NCBI RefSeq assembly: GCF_918698245.1
Contig: NZ_CAKKMS010000001.1
Location: 744,001 to 808,000 of the forward strand
Reading direction: 5' to 3'
DNA: 64,000 nucleotides
Source: Pedobacter sp. Bi126
Lineage (GTDB): Bacteria; Bacteroidota; Bacteroidia; Sphingobacteriales; Sphingobacteriaceae
The notes below the pieces were generated by a model. It searched no databases. It was not told the origin of the DNA and was given only the letters and a program-made list of their open reading frames with translations. Below are positions 7,928-15,968 of this stretch, in pieces. Positions within the stretch are counted from its first letter, which is position 1; each line of letters starts with the position of its first letter. Made by a program: the position numbers and the translations under genes.

Positions 7928-8003
7928 TATTGAATGATTGAATTTTGAATGATTGAATTAACATTCTCTCATTTCATCACCCAATCATTTAATCATTTTA
8001 TAA
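7928..8003. repeat. TTGAATGATTGAAT-type spacer repeat, copy 1 (grpE-dnaJ)
   Basis: The spacer repeats GAATGATTGAAT twice and then carries CTCATTT...CAATCATTTAATCATTTTA. It is clearly related to the ccmB-ccmC spacer at 27711-27774. Both copies lie between genes of one transcription unit. Confidence 0.6.
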
Positions 8004-8008
8004 AGAAG

Positions 8009-9169
8009 ATGAGTAAAAGAGATTATTACGACGTATTAGGCGTAACTAGGGGCGCAGCCGCTGATGAGATAAAGAAAGCTTATCGTAAGATGGCGATTAA
8101 ATATCATCCAGATAAAAATCCAGGAGATAAAGCTGCTGAAGATAAATTTAAGGAAGCTGCCGAAGCTTACGAAGTTTTAAGCAGTCCCGATAAAAAACAA
8201 CGTTATGATCAATACGGTCATGCGGGTGTTGGGGGCGCAAGTGGCGGTGGTTACGGCGGTGGCGGCATGAACATGGACGATATTTTTAGTAATTTCGGCG
8301 ATGTATTTGGCGGTCACAATCCTTTCGAAAGCTTTTTTGGAGGTGGTGGCGGTCAGCAACGTGGTGGCCGTCGTGTAGCCAAAGGCTCTAACCTACGTAT
8401 AAAAGTTAAATTAACACTAGAGGAAATTGCACATGGTGCAGAAAAGAAAATCAAGGTTAATAAACTAATTGTTTGTAAAACCTGCGATGGCTCTGGTGCG
8501 AAAGATAAATCATCGGTAAGTACCTGTGGTACCTGCGGTGGTAGCGGCCAGGTGCGTAGAGTAACCAATACAATTTTAGGCCAGATGCAAACAGCATCTA
8601 CCTGCCCTACCTGTAATGGTAGCGGTCAGCAAATTACCTCAAAATGTACAGTTTGTCATGGAGACGGTGTTGTACGTGGCGAAGAAACCATTACCATCAA
8701 TATTCCTGCTGGTGTAAGTGAAGGTATGCAGTTAAGCATGAGTGGAAAAGGAAATGCTGCACCTAATGGCGGTATCCCAGGCGATTTAATTATCTTAATT
8801 GAAGAAACGCCACACGAAACCTTAAAACGCGAAGGCAACAATATCGTTTACGATTTACATTTAAGCTTCGTTGATGCTGCTTTAGGGATGAGCATTGAAG
8901 TACCAACCATTGATGGTAAAGCAAAAATCAAAATCGATCCGGGTACACAAAGCGGAAAATTATTACGCTTAAAAGGTAAAGGTTTACCAGAAGTGAATTC
9001 TTACCATAGAGGTGATGAGATTATCCACATCAATATCTGGACACCAAAAGCTTTAAGTAGCGACGAACGCAATGCTTTAGAGAAATTACGTGAATCGCCA
9101 AACTTTAAGCCTCAACCGGGTAAAAATGATAAGAGTTTCTTCGAAAGAATGAAAGAATACTTCGAGTAA
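8009..9169 (+). CDS. dnaJ: DnaJ (Hsp40) co-chaperone
   Basis: 386 residues from ATG 8009 ([12 protein letters not shown]); the in-frame extension to 7949 is repeat sequence and not DnaJ. The J domain has HPD in [11 protein letters not shown] (about residues 32-35). A Gly/Phe-rich linker (about 75-125) follows, then four zinc-binding C-x2-C-x-G-x-G repeats ([32 protein letters not shown]), then the two C-terminal substrate-binding domains. This is a complete class A DnaJ. It stimulates DnaK ATPase and forms an operon with grpE. A strong terminator follows. Confidence 0.96.
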   Translation: MSKRDYYDVLGVTRGAAADEIKKAYRKMAIKYHPDKNPGDKAAEDKFKEAAEAYEVLSSPDKKQRYDQYGHAGVGGASGGGYGGGGMNMDDIFSNFGDVFGGHNPFESFFGGGGGQQRGGRRVAKGSNLRIKVKLTLEEIAHGAEKKIKVNKLIVCKTCDGSGAKDKSSVSTCGTCGGSGQVRRVTNTILGQMQTASTCPTCNGSGQQITSKCTVCHGDGVVRGEETITINIPAGVSEGMQLSMSGKGNAAPNGGIPGDLIILIEETPHETLKREGNNIVYDLHLSFVDAALGMSIEVPTIDGKAKIKIDPGTQSGKLLRLKGKGLPEVNSYHRGDEIIHINIWTPKALSSDERNALEKLRESPNFKPQPGKNDKSFFERMKEYFE

Positions 9170-9187
9170 TTAATTAAATATAAATTG

Positions 9188-9218
9188 AAAAACCGATGTC
9201 GCAAGCATCGGTTTTTTT
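9188..9218. terminator. Intrinsic terminator after dnaJ
   Basis: AACCGATG (9191-9198) pairs with CATCGGTT (9206-9213) and runs into seven T residues. An A-run on the left side could also serve the convergent lipoprotein gene. Confidence 0.85.
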
Positions 9219-9224
9219 GTTTCA

Positions 9225-10175
9225 TTAGTCAACAAAATTGTTATAAGCCGATCTCATATTATCCTGATTTCTAGCTAATTCCTCGATATTATATTCTGTT
9301 AATTTACCAGAAGCAGATGCATCGCGCATCATCTTCCTTGCTGCAATTAAATAATCATTTAACTGATCGTTAAAATTTTTAAAATAACTGTCCTTGCCAG
9401 GAAATTTACCTGCATCCGGCGCAGCCATAGCTACATGTTTATGATGCTGGTCTTCTAGTGCCTGATAAGCAGATTTAGCTTTTGCCTCTATCATTTTATA
9501 ATTTTTATTACCGGCCAATAATTTAGTAAATTCGGCTACTTTACTCCTGTCATCTTTCAAGGCAAAAATATATTCTTTTAGTGGGTGGGTTTTTAAAATT
9601 ACACGTTCTGCATCATCGCCAATTATATTTAATTTAGCCAAAACCTGCTCATCATAAGCATAATATTTTTTGCCCATGCTATAAATAGAATCTACTAAAG
9701 CTTTTCCTTTAACCCCTTTGTCATCCTTCCAATCTTCTGCCTGGATATACTCATCTAAAGATTTATATGTTTCTTTAATTTTATCAAGTACGCCTGTCAT
9801 GGATACTACGTTTTCCTTAAAAAATTTTTGATCATCACTGCTTAAGGCGCTTGGGGGAGTGTCTGGCTTCATTTTACCGCTATTGATTGTGCTCATAGAA
9901 AATGGGGTGATTAAACCAATAAAAGCGAAATTGTCATTTGGGTTTTCCAAACCTTTTTCGATTTTAATAATGTTACCTTCTATACGCTTAATATAATCAT
10001 TGTTTTTATCCGTAAAGCTTACCACTACATTGTTGTACTCAATAATCTCATTTACGTCTTTTTCATCGGATTCAGCGTAGCTTGTTTTAGCATTACTGTC
10101 TTTTTTACCATCATTTTTGCATGCTGTAACCGACAATACAAGTGCAAGGGCAGTTAATTTTAAGAGTGTTTTCAT
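9225..10175 (-). CDS. DUF3829-like lipoprotein
   Basis: 316 residues from ATG 10175 (MKTLLKLTALALVLSVTACKNDG); the ATG six codons earlier is less likely. The signal peptide ends in a lipobox (SVTAC), so a lipid-anchored envelope protein is expected. The mature part is charged and mostly helical (DVNEIIEYNNVVVSFTDKNNDYIKRIE...), which looks like DUF3829. No catalytic residues are evident. It is single-gene, convergent with dnaJ and divergent from a small membrane protein. The function is unknown. Confidence 0.7.
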   Translation of the reverse strand: MKTLLKLTALALVLSVTACKNDGKKDSNAKTSYAESDEKDVNEIIEYNNVVVSFTDKNNDYIKRIEGNIIKIEKGLENPNDNFAFIGLITPFSMSTINSGKMKPDTPPSALSSDDQKFFKENVVSMTGVLDKIKETYKSLDEYIQAEDWKDDKGVKGKALVDSIYSMGKKYYAYDEQVLAKLNIIGDDAERVILKTHPLKEYIFALKDDRSKVAEFTKLLAGNKNYKMIEAKAKSAYQALEDQHHKHVAMAAPDAGKFPGKDSYFKNFNDQLNDYLIAARKMMRDASASGKLTEYNIEELARNQDNMRSAYNNFVD

Positions 10176-10341
10176 AGTTTTTATTCTTTTCATAAATCTG
10201 ATCTTCCATCACAGCAATTTTTAAACCAAAAAGGTGTATCGGATAAATGTTTGTTTAATGGCGCTCAACAACTTGGTTATTTGCTTAAATATTGACCTCT
10301 TTAGGGGTTACAATTTCAATAACAAGGTATTAATAATAAAT

Positions 10342-10641
10342 ATGGAGGAAATTAATAACGCTTTTAAAAAGAATCCTATCGCCTGGACGATATTTACATG
10401 TTATTGTATCGGTTGGATTTCTCCAATCCTGATAACTATATTTTTCGCCGCTCCAACAGAAAATTTGCAGAATAAAAAAGACCACCATTCTCCTTTTACT
10501 AGCTTTTTAACACTTTCAATTTTTTACTTGTTAATGATGTTGACATTGGGTTTTCTAAGCAGGAAAAGTAACATTTATTTAAAACTATCGGGTTATATCG
10601 GTATCTCATTAATTATTTTCAGTGTAATCTATAACGGATAA
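10342..10641 (+). CDS. Small three-helix membrane protein
   Basis: 99 residues from ATG 10342 (MEEINNAFKKNPIAWTIFT). The frame is open further upstream, but that part is rich in unlikely codons and not protein-like. Three hydrophobic helices are visible at about 13-33, 52-72 and 79-97. I do not recognise a family. It lies alone between the DUF3829 and DUF72 genes. Confidence 0.55.
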   Translation: MEEINNAFKKNPIAWTIFTCYCIGWISPILITIFFAAPTENLQNKKDHHSPFTSFLTLSIFYLLMMLTLGFLSRKSNIYLKLSGYIGISLIIFSVIYNG

Positions 10642-10674
10642 TAAACCTTTCCATTTATAGTCTGTTTTCTATAT

Positions 10675-11391
10675 ATGAAATGGAAAATTGGTTGCTCAGG
10701 CTTCTATTATCGCGAATGGAAAGAGATTTTCTATCCAAAAGGTTTGGCACAAAAAGATTGGTTCAAATATTATTGCGAGCATTTTAACACAATAGAGATC
10801 AATTCTACCTTTTATAAAATGCCAACTCAAAAATCGTTCGATAAGTGGTATAATGAAAGTCCGGCTGATTTTTTATTTACGATTAAGGCGCCCCGGCTGA
10901 TTACACATTATAAACAGTTCAATGAATGCAAGCAACTCATAAACGATTTTTACGAGGCCATTCAAATTGGGTTAAAAGAGAAATTGGGATGTGTACTGTT
11001 TCAGTTTCCACCAAAATTTGATTATAGTGTGGAACGGTTAAACCTATTGATCGAAAATTTAAGACCTGATTTTAAAAATGTGGTAGAGTTTCGTCACATC
11101 AGTTGGTTTGATGAAGAAATTTATAAAAACCTCGCTGAAAACAACATTATATTTAGCGGTCAAAGCTATCCTTCTGCTCTACCTGATGATGCAATTCAGA
11201 ATACAGAGACTGTGTATTACCGTTTTCATGGGAAGCCCATATTGTATAAATCAGAATATGAAATAAATGCAATTACGGGCTTCAAAAATCAGCTTAAAGA
11301 TGATGTTAACGACGTTTTTGTTTATTTTAACAATACCTGGGGAGTTGGAGCATTGCATAATGCAAAACAATTGCAGGATTTTGTGAAATAG
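10675..11391 (+). CDS. DUF72 (YecE-like) protein
   Basis: 238 residues. The N-terminus IGCSGFYYREWKEIFYPKGL and the segments NTIEINSTFYKMPTQKSFDKW, KLGCVLFQFPPKF and VVEFRHISWFDEEI are hallmarks of the TIM-barrel-like DUF72 family. The terminal VFVYFNNTWGVGALHNAKQLQ is also typical. The family is widespread, cytoplasmic and of unknown activity. Two REP-like hairpins follow the stop codon. Confidence 0.88.
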   Translation: MKWKIGCSGFYYREWKEIFYPKGLAQKDWFKYYCEHFNTIEINSTFYKMPTQKSFDKWYNESPADFLFTIKAPRLITHYKQFNECKQLINDFYEAIQIGLKEKLGCVLFQFPPKFDYSVERLNLLIENLRPDFKNVVEFRHISWFDEEIYKNLAENNIIFSGQSYPSALPDDAIQNTETVYYRFHGKPILYKSEYEINAITGFKNQLKDDVNDVFVYFNNTWGVGALHNAKQLQDFVK

Positions 11392-11411
11392 GCTTTGAGA
11401 AGCGTTCAGTG

Positions 11412-11502
11412 CAGTCAGATGTTACCATCTGACTGGGTCGATTATATGGCGAATGAATACTGCTGAATGATTTTTGCCGTGTCGGATGGTAACATCCGAC
11501 AC
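11412..11502. repeat. REP-like inverted pair of palindromes
   Basis: Two perfect 10-bp-stem hairpins. At 11412-11435 the arms CAGTCAGATG and CATCTGACTG flank TTAC; at 11479-11502 the arms GTGTCGGATG and CATCCGACAC flank GTAA. The second is the reverse complement of the first apart from compensated bases, so the two form an inverted pair like a BIME. The rest of 11392-11649 shows no gene. Confidence 0.7.
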
Positions 11503-11649
11503 CACGAGAAAACAAAATAAACCTGATAGCAATGGTATTTCGCACTACTACGCTTAATTTAGCACTCACAATAACGAAATTTATGGATAGCAGATCTACA
11601 GTTACCAAAGAACCACTGCAAAGCTTTCCAAAACACAAAAACATAAACT

Positions 11650-12564
11650 ATGCGCATTGCAGTTATCGATCTGGGTACGAATACCTTCCACTTGCTTATT
11701 GCTGAAACAGCAGGAAACCAGCCTGAAATTTTATACAAAACCAATGTGCCTGTTAAATTGGGTGAAGGAAGAATTAACGACAATATTATCATTCCGGCAG
11801 CCTTTGAAAGAGGCGTGAACTGCCTTGAAACGTTTGGCCATACAATTGCTGAATATCAGGTTATGGAGGTAAGGGCTACCGCTACTTCGGCGGTTAGAAG
11901 CGCAGAAAACGGGAAAGATTTTGTTGATGCTGTAAAAGAAAGAACCGGAATAAGCATCGAAACGATTAGCGGCGATGAAGAGGCTGAATTAATTTACCAA
12001 GGTGTAAAACTGAGTGGAGCAATTACAGAGATATCTTTGATTATGGATATCGGGGGTGGCAGTGTAGAATTTATCCTGTGTGATCCCGAAAAGCTGATCT
12101 GGAAAAAAAGTTATAACATTGGGGCGGCACGTTTAATGCAACAATTCTTCAAATCAGATCCTATAGCCAATGAGGAGAAAAATGCCATTTTATTTCACAT
12201 TCAAAATCAACTGGCCGATCTTTTCGAAATCTGTGAAAAATACCGCCCTGAAATTTTAATCGGATCTGCTGGAGCCTTCGAAACATTTGCCGAGCTCATT
12301 ATTAGAAAAAGCAAGTTAAAAGCAGATATTAACGCAGCCAAAACTTTTGCATTCAATTTCGACGACTACATTGCAACTTCGATCAAATTACTTAATGCCA
12401 CGCATAAAGAACGTGCCGAAATGCCCGGTATGATCCCTTTACGGGTAGATATGATTGTGATTGCTGCTTTAATTACAAACTATGTTTTAGGGCGATGTAA
12501 AATAAACCGCTTAACGCTTTCTACCTATGATTTAAAGATGGGTGTTTTGGCCAGCCTAATATAA
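11650..12564 (+). CDS. Ppx/GppA family exopolyphosphatase
   Basis: 304 residues, about the length of the short, two-domain Ppx/GppA forms. The actin-like ATPase motifs are visible: AVIDLGTNTFHLLI (phosphate 1), RATATSAVRSAENG, ISGDEEAELIYQGV, LIMDIGGGSVEFIL (phosphate 2) and IGSAGAFETFAEL. The family hydrolyses polyphosphate or pppGpp in the cytoplasm; which one cannot be decided here. A palindromic hairpin follows. Confidence 0.88.
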   Translation: MRIAVIDLGTNTFHLLIAETAGNQPEILYKTNVPVKLGEGRINDNIIIPAAFERGVNCLETFGHTIAEYQVMEVRATATSAVRSAENGKDFVDAVKERTGISIETISGDEEAELIYQGVKLSGAITEISLIMDIGGGSVEFILCDPEKLIWKKSYNIGAARLMQQFFKSDPIANEEKNAILFHIQNQLADLFEICEKYRPEILIGSAGAFETFAELIIRKSKLKADINAAKTFAFNFDDYIATSIKLLNATHKERAEMPGMIPLRVDMIVIAALITNYVLGRCKINRLTLSTYDLKMGVLASLI

Positions 12565-12566
12565 AA

Positions 12567-12592
12567 AATGATCCATACTGGTATGGATCATT
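12567..12592. terminator. Perfect 11-bp hairpin between convergent genes
   Basis: AATGATCCATA pairs with TATGGATCATT around a CTGG loop. There is no T-tract, but the stem is strong and lies just behind the stop codon at 12564. Confidence 0.55.
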
Positions 12593-12618
12593 GAGCGTTT
12601 AGCGTATATTAATTTAGG

Positions 12619-13296
12619 TTATTTCTTCTTTGGTGCAATCATTATCTTCCCCATAATCATGGGTTCAGCTTTTTTGAGTTTAAGGTTATTTTGTTTTTCC
12701 TTAGAAAAATCGAGGGTTAAAACTGCTCCATATCTCATGCTTTCAACCATTAACTTGTTATTGTTAACGTCAAACCTGTCGTCTAAGGTAATTTCGTAAC
12801 GCCCATTTTTATCAGTGATGGAGAAAAATTTAGTATCAGCAATGACTAATCTTATTCCAACCGCGGGTTTATGATCTGCGTCAATAACATAGCCATATAT
12901 TTTTTTTGGCACTATAGGTTTCGTATCGTTGATTCTGTTGTTTATGCTTTTTGCAATTTCAATTGGCACTTTAAAGCCTGTCGCTCTGGCGTCCACTACA
13001 AAAACACTCACCCCTATAGCTAGTACGCCCAAATATCTCATCCAATTCCTATTTGTTGTTGGCACAATTGACAAGTGGTAGTTAAGCTGATTTAATTGGG
13101 TTTTGCTTAGACGGCCACATACAGAAGAACTGGCGCCGGCCAATACGCTGATAATTTCGGTATTGGTATAACCTGAGAAATCAATTACGTTTTTGCTACA
13201 GGCTTTACAGAAATTAAAGCCCTCTCCTTTATCCATTTCATCCCAGTTCTGCAAACATGGCTCGGCTATGGTAACTTCGTTAATTCTCGTTTTCAT
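12619..13296 (-). CDS. Cys4 / membrane / carboxypeptidase-regulatory-like protein, paralogue 3
   Basis: 225 residues, diverged from paralogues 1 and 2 but with the same plan. Cys14, Cys30, Cys33 and Cys60 repeat the C-x15-C-x2-C-x26-C spacing, with EPCLQNW, FNFCKAC, VIDFS and VCGRL. The hydrophobic segment is at about 86-102 and ends VVDARA-TG, again resembling a cleavable junction. Residues about 133-190 (KIYGYVIDADHKPAVGIRLVIADTKFFSITDKNGRYEITL) form the carboxypeptidase regulatory-like sandwich. It is separated from maf by 52 bp on the same strand. The function is unknown; a metal-dependent sensor or anchor is inference. Confidence 0.75.
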   Translation of the reverse strand: MKTRINEVTIAEPCLQNWDEMDKGEGFNFCKACSKNVIDFSGYTNTEIISVLAGASSSVCGRLSKTQLNQLNYHLSIVPTTNRNWMRYLGVLAIGVSVFVVDARATGFKVPIEIAKSINNRINDTKPIVPKKIYGYVIDADHKPAVGIRLVIADTKFFSITDKNGRYEITLDDRFDVNNNKLMVESMRYGAVLTLDFSKEKQNNLKLKKAEPMIMGKIMIAPKKK

Positions 13297-13348
13297 CGTG
13301 GTTGTTTTTAGAGATGATGAAACTTTCAGGAGAATTCCACAAGAGGTT

Positions 13349-13915
13349 TTAAATAAACTTCAACAGTTCATTATATAGCTTTTCTGTTGGCAAGCCCATC
13401 ACGTTAGTATAGGAGCCTTCTATGCGCTCTACCACTACAATACCCCACCAATCTTGCACGCCGTAACTCCCAGCCTTATCAAATGGCTTATAATTATCAA
13501 TGTAGAAATCAATTTCCTCAGCTGTAACAGATTTACAGTAAACTTCTGTCCTATCGTAAAACGAATGAATTTTATCGCCTTTCACAAGTGTTACACCTGT
13601 AAAAACTTCATGCCTGCTTCCAGATAGCTTTTTTAACATTTCTCGAGCATGCGCCCTATCTTCAGGTTTACCTAAAATTTCTCCGTTTAAGGCTACAATG
13701 GTATCAGCTGTAATCACTATTTCACCATTAGCAGTAAAAGCCTTAGCCTTCTGTTCTGAAATATAAACGGCAATTTCCGCGGGACTTAAATCCGATGGGT
13801 AGCTTTCATCTACATCTTTTAGTTCCACTTTAAAATTTAAGCCCATGAGCGTTAAAAGCTCTTGTCTACGTGGCGATTTAGATGCTAAAATCATGGGAGG
13901 GAAATTGGCAGGCAT
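13349..13915 (-). CDS. maf: Maf family nucleotide pyrophosphatase
   Basis: 188 residues with the Maf signature ILASKSPRRQELL (residues about 9-21), the catalytic ITADTIVALNGEILGKPED and the SGSRHEVFTGV segment. Maf proteins remove pyrophosphate from non-canonical or modified nucleotides (dTTP/UTP or m7GTP types). It lies in a minus-strand run with the KdsC and Spy-like genes, a neighbourhood common in related bacteria. Confidence 0.92.
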   Translation of the reverse strand: MPANFPPMILASKSPRRQELLTLMGLNFKVELKDVDESYPSDLSPAEIAVYISEQKAKAFTANGEIVITADTIVALNGEILGKPEDRAHAREMLKKLSGSRHEVFTGVTLVKGDKIHSFYDRTEVYCKSVTAEEIDFYIDNYKPFDKAGSYGVQDWWGIVVVERIEGSYTNVMGLPTEKLYNELLKFI

Positions 13916-13932
13916 ATTTTATTTTTCTGCTA

Positions 13933-13969
13933 AAATAAGAAAAGCGACATAAAGCCGCTTTTCTTATTT
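13933..13969 (-). terminator. Intrinsic terminator of the Spy-like gene
   Basis: AAATAAGAAAAGCG (13933-13946) and CGCTTTTCTTATTT (13956-13969) form a perfect 14-bp stem. On the minus strand the right arm ends in a T-rich run before maf. Confidence 0.7.
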
Positions 13970-13984
13970 GATATTTTACCAAGA

Positions 13985-14374
13985 TTAGTTATTTCCACCA
14001 CCTTGTCTACGTTTTTCCATTTCAGCACGTTGCTCTTTTTGCCATGCTTCGTAAGTTTTTTTCTGATCGTCTGTTAATACTGCAGTTACTTTTGCATCAT
14101 TATCAGCACGCATTTTTTGCATTTTCTCTCTCATTGCATCTCTATCGCCACCACCTTGCATTTCTTCACGCATTTTTTTCATGGTTTCTGCCTGCTCAGT
14201 AAAAACAGTGGTTAACTTTGTTTTTTGATCATCAGATAACTTTAATTTTTCGTCTAACTGTTTTACGCGTTCTTCAGGCTTCATCATCATTCTGCCTTGT
14301 CCACCACCTTGCTGCGCGTTAGCGAAACCAGCTATACCTAGCATTAATCCGCAAATCATCATTAATTTTTTCAT
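13985..14374 (-). CDS. Spy/CpxP-like periplasmic LTxxQ protein
   Basis: 129 residues from ATG 14374 (MKKLMMICGLMLGIAGFANAQQGG), which gives a clean signal peptide cut after ANA; the longer frame is not signal-like. The mature protein is highly charged and helical, Gly/Met-rich at both ends, with two LTxxQ-type motifs (LSDDQKTKL and LTDDQKKTY). Spy/CpxP proteins act as periplasmic chaperones or envelope-stress modulators; that role here is by similarity. Confidence 0.75.
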   Translation of the reverse strand: MKKLMMICGLMLGIAGFANAQQGGGQGRMMMKPEERVKQLDEKLKLSDDQKTKLTTVFTEQAETMKKMREEMQGGGDRDAMREKMQKMRADNDAKVTAVLTDDQKKTYEAWQKEQRAEMEKRRQGGGNN

Positions 14375-14479
14375 GTTGTTTTTGTTGTTTTTGGTTGAAA
14401 ATTGAGCATGTTGGAGTGCAAAAAAAAATAAAAGTTTAACGCGCCGTATGTAACTTAGCTGTTGCAAAAATTCGTTATC

Positions 14480-14642
14480 CTATTATTTTGTCATTCTAAA
14501 CGTAGGGAGGGAAAAATCTTTTATAACTAGAAAGATCCTGAAACAAGTTCAGGAAGACGGCTCTTGGTAGCTGTCGATTTGTTCAGAAAGACAATCCGCT
14601 TAGAGACTTTCTACCAATGAACGAATGACTAATGAACTATTG
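14480..14642. repeat. Dispersed-repeat mosaic between the Spy-like gene and kdsC
   Basis: The spacer 14375-14649 contains a GTCATTCTAAACGTAGG...AAAGATCCTGAAACAAGTTCAGGA segment of the common bacterial dispersed type. It also holds AATGACTAATGAACTATTG at 14624-14642, which recurs exactly next to the heptamer array at 36638-36707. No ORF is supported here. Confidence 0.5.
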
Positions 14643-14649
14643 AACCAAT

Positions 14650-15177
14650 TTACATACCCGAATCGGCAGCATTTGGATTTTCATCGTGCCATCTGCCCTG
14701 AACTTTCATTACTTTTTCGATAATATCGCGGACAGCGGTTTTGCCTCCATTATAAGGAGAAATGAATGTAGATATCGCTTTTATTTCTGCTACGGCATCG
14801 GCCGGGCAAGTTGGAAGCCCTACGAGTTTCATTACTTTTAAATCAGGAATATCGTCGCCCATGTAAAGCACTTCTTCTGCAGCAATGTTTTTATCTTGGA
14901 GGTATTGATTAAAAATGGCCACCTTATCTCCTGTACCGAGGAAAACATCGGTTACACCCAGATTGAAAAAACGCTTTCCCATGGCAATACCATCTCCACC
15001 GGATATAATACAGATGTTATATCCTTTTTTAACCGCCAACTGCATGGCATAGCCATCTTTAATGTTAAAAGTGCGCAACGACTGACCATTATCAGTAACC
15101 TGAACTGATCCATCTGTAAGCACACCATCTACATCAAAAATGAAAGTAGTGATCTCTTTTAGTTTCTGTAAAAACAT
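14650..15177 (-). CDS. kdsC: KDO-8-phosphate phosphatase (HAD family)
   Basis: 175 residues, the normal size for KdsC. HAD motif I is FIFDVDGVLTDG, motif II is in ICIISGG and motif IV is YMGDDIPDLKVM. No cap domain is present, as in the tetrameric C0 KdsC group. The enzyme releases phosphate from KDO-8-P for lipopolysaccharide inner core synthesis in the cytoplasm. It sits in the minus-strand run DUF2520, ferredoxin, IscX, KdsC, Spy-like, Maf. Confidence 0.88.
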   Translation of the reverse strand: MFLQKLKEITTFIFDVDGVLTDGSVQVTDNGQSLRTFNIKDGYAMQLAVKKGYNICIISGGDGIAMGKRFFNLGVTDVFLGTGDKVAIFNQYLQDKNIAAEEVLYMGDDIPDLKVMKLVGLPTCPADAVAEIKAISTFISPYNGGKTAVRDIIEKVMKVQGRWHDENPNAADSGM

Positions 15178-15254
15178 TCGCGCGTTTGGCGTTTAGGGTT
15201 AAGCGCTCGGTGCTGACTCTGGGAAGGGACTGAAGACTCCGAACTCAAGACTAA

Positions 15255-15497
15255 TTACTGATTATCTCTCCACTCGTAAACCCAGGCAGATTGAATTTGC
15301 TCTAAATGGCCTTCGCTGCTTTCTTCGCGGGTGCCTTTAAAGTTTGGCAACGCTAAAACCCATTCTAAAAGTTCGGTAAAGCGGATACGGTAGATTTTGG
15401 CTTCTGTAAAATCATCACCAAATTTCTCATATAAAGACATTGCAATATCTTCGTAATCGTTCCAGTAAAAAGGTAAAGCAAATTTATCGTTATTCAT
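15255..15497 (-). CDS. iscX: IscX-like Fe-S assembly protein
   Basis: 80 residues with the IscX features: an acidic winged-helix-like domain, YWNDYEDIAMSLYEKFGDDF, IRFTELLEWVLALPNFKG and a C-terminal ILE/QIQSAWVYEW. IscX binds the IscS/IscU complex and may act as iron donor or regulator. It is one gene away from the 2Fe-2S ferredoxin, its usual partner in isc operons; iscSUA are not in the window. Confidence 0.82.
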   Translation of the reverse strand: MNNDKFALPFYWNDYEDIAMSLYEKFGDDFTEAKIYRIRFTELLEWVLALPNFKGTREESSEGHLEQIQSAWVYEWRDNQ

Positions 15498-15595
15498 GTT
15501 GTTTTGTTGTTGGTTAATTGTTTGAATTGCTTAATCGGTTAACTGCTTAAATCGGCTAATCGACTCCCGACCGAAGGCTTTGGACTCCAGACTAA

Positions 15596-15928
15596 CTAGT
15601 GTCCCATAAAGTCAGACTGATCCGGAATGGTAACTTCGATATCGCCGTTAATTACCACACATTGGCAACCTAAGCGGGAAGTAATTTTCGGACGAACAGC
15701 TCTATCGATAAAGTCTTCTTCTTTATCAGAAATCTCTTCGATATTATCCATACCTTTTGTTACGTATACATGGCAGGTACTGCAACCACAAACACCACCA
15801 CAGTTGTGCTGTAATTCGATTCCGTTATCCAGACAAACATCTAAAACAGATTCGCCGGCTGCTATTGGTAATTCAATAGATTCGTGATCTGCTTCTTCAA
15901 AATTTATTTTTAGTTTAAAAATGCTCAT
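15596..15928 (-). CDS. fdx: 2Fe-2S ferredoxin (adrenodoxin/Isc type)
   Basis: 110 residues with the cluster ligands in CGGVCGCSTCHVYV (C-x5-C-x2-C) and a fourth Cys in SRLGCQCVV. The order and the acidic EEISDKEEDFID helix match Isc-type ferredoxins that deliver electrons for Fe-S cluster synthesis. iscX follows on the same strand after a 98-bp spacer rich in low-complexity repeats. Confidence 0.9.
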   Translation of the reverse strand: MSIFKLKINFEEADHESIELPIAAGESVLDVCLDNGIELQHNCGGVCGCSTCHVYVTKGMDNIEEISDKEEDFIDRAVRPKITSRLGCQCVVINGDIEVTIPDQSDFMGH

Positions 15929-15938
15929 AATTATTTTG

Positions 15939-15946
15939 CAAAAGTA
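15939..15946 (-). promoter_or_regulatory. -7 box of the 2Fe-2S ferredoxin gene
   Basis: On the minus strand TACTTTTG matches TAnnTTTG exactly, 10 nt before the ATG at 15928, so the leader would be very short. Confidence 0.4.
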
Positions 15947-15968
15947 AGAAGCAAAAGCCGTAATTATG

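Noticed and set aside
11327..11792. Two overlapping minus-strand frames of 105 and 77 codons
   Set aside because: They cross the REP-like hairpins and the start of the Ppx/GppA gene, which is well supported on the other strand.
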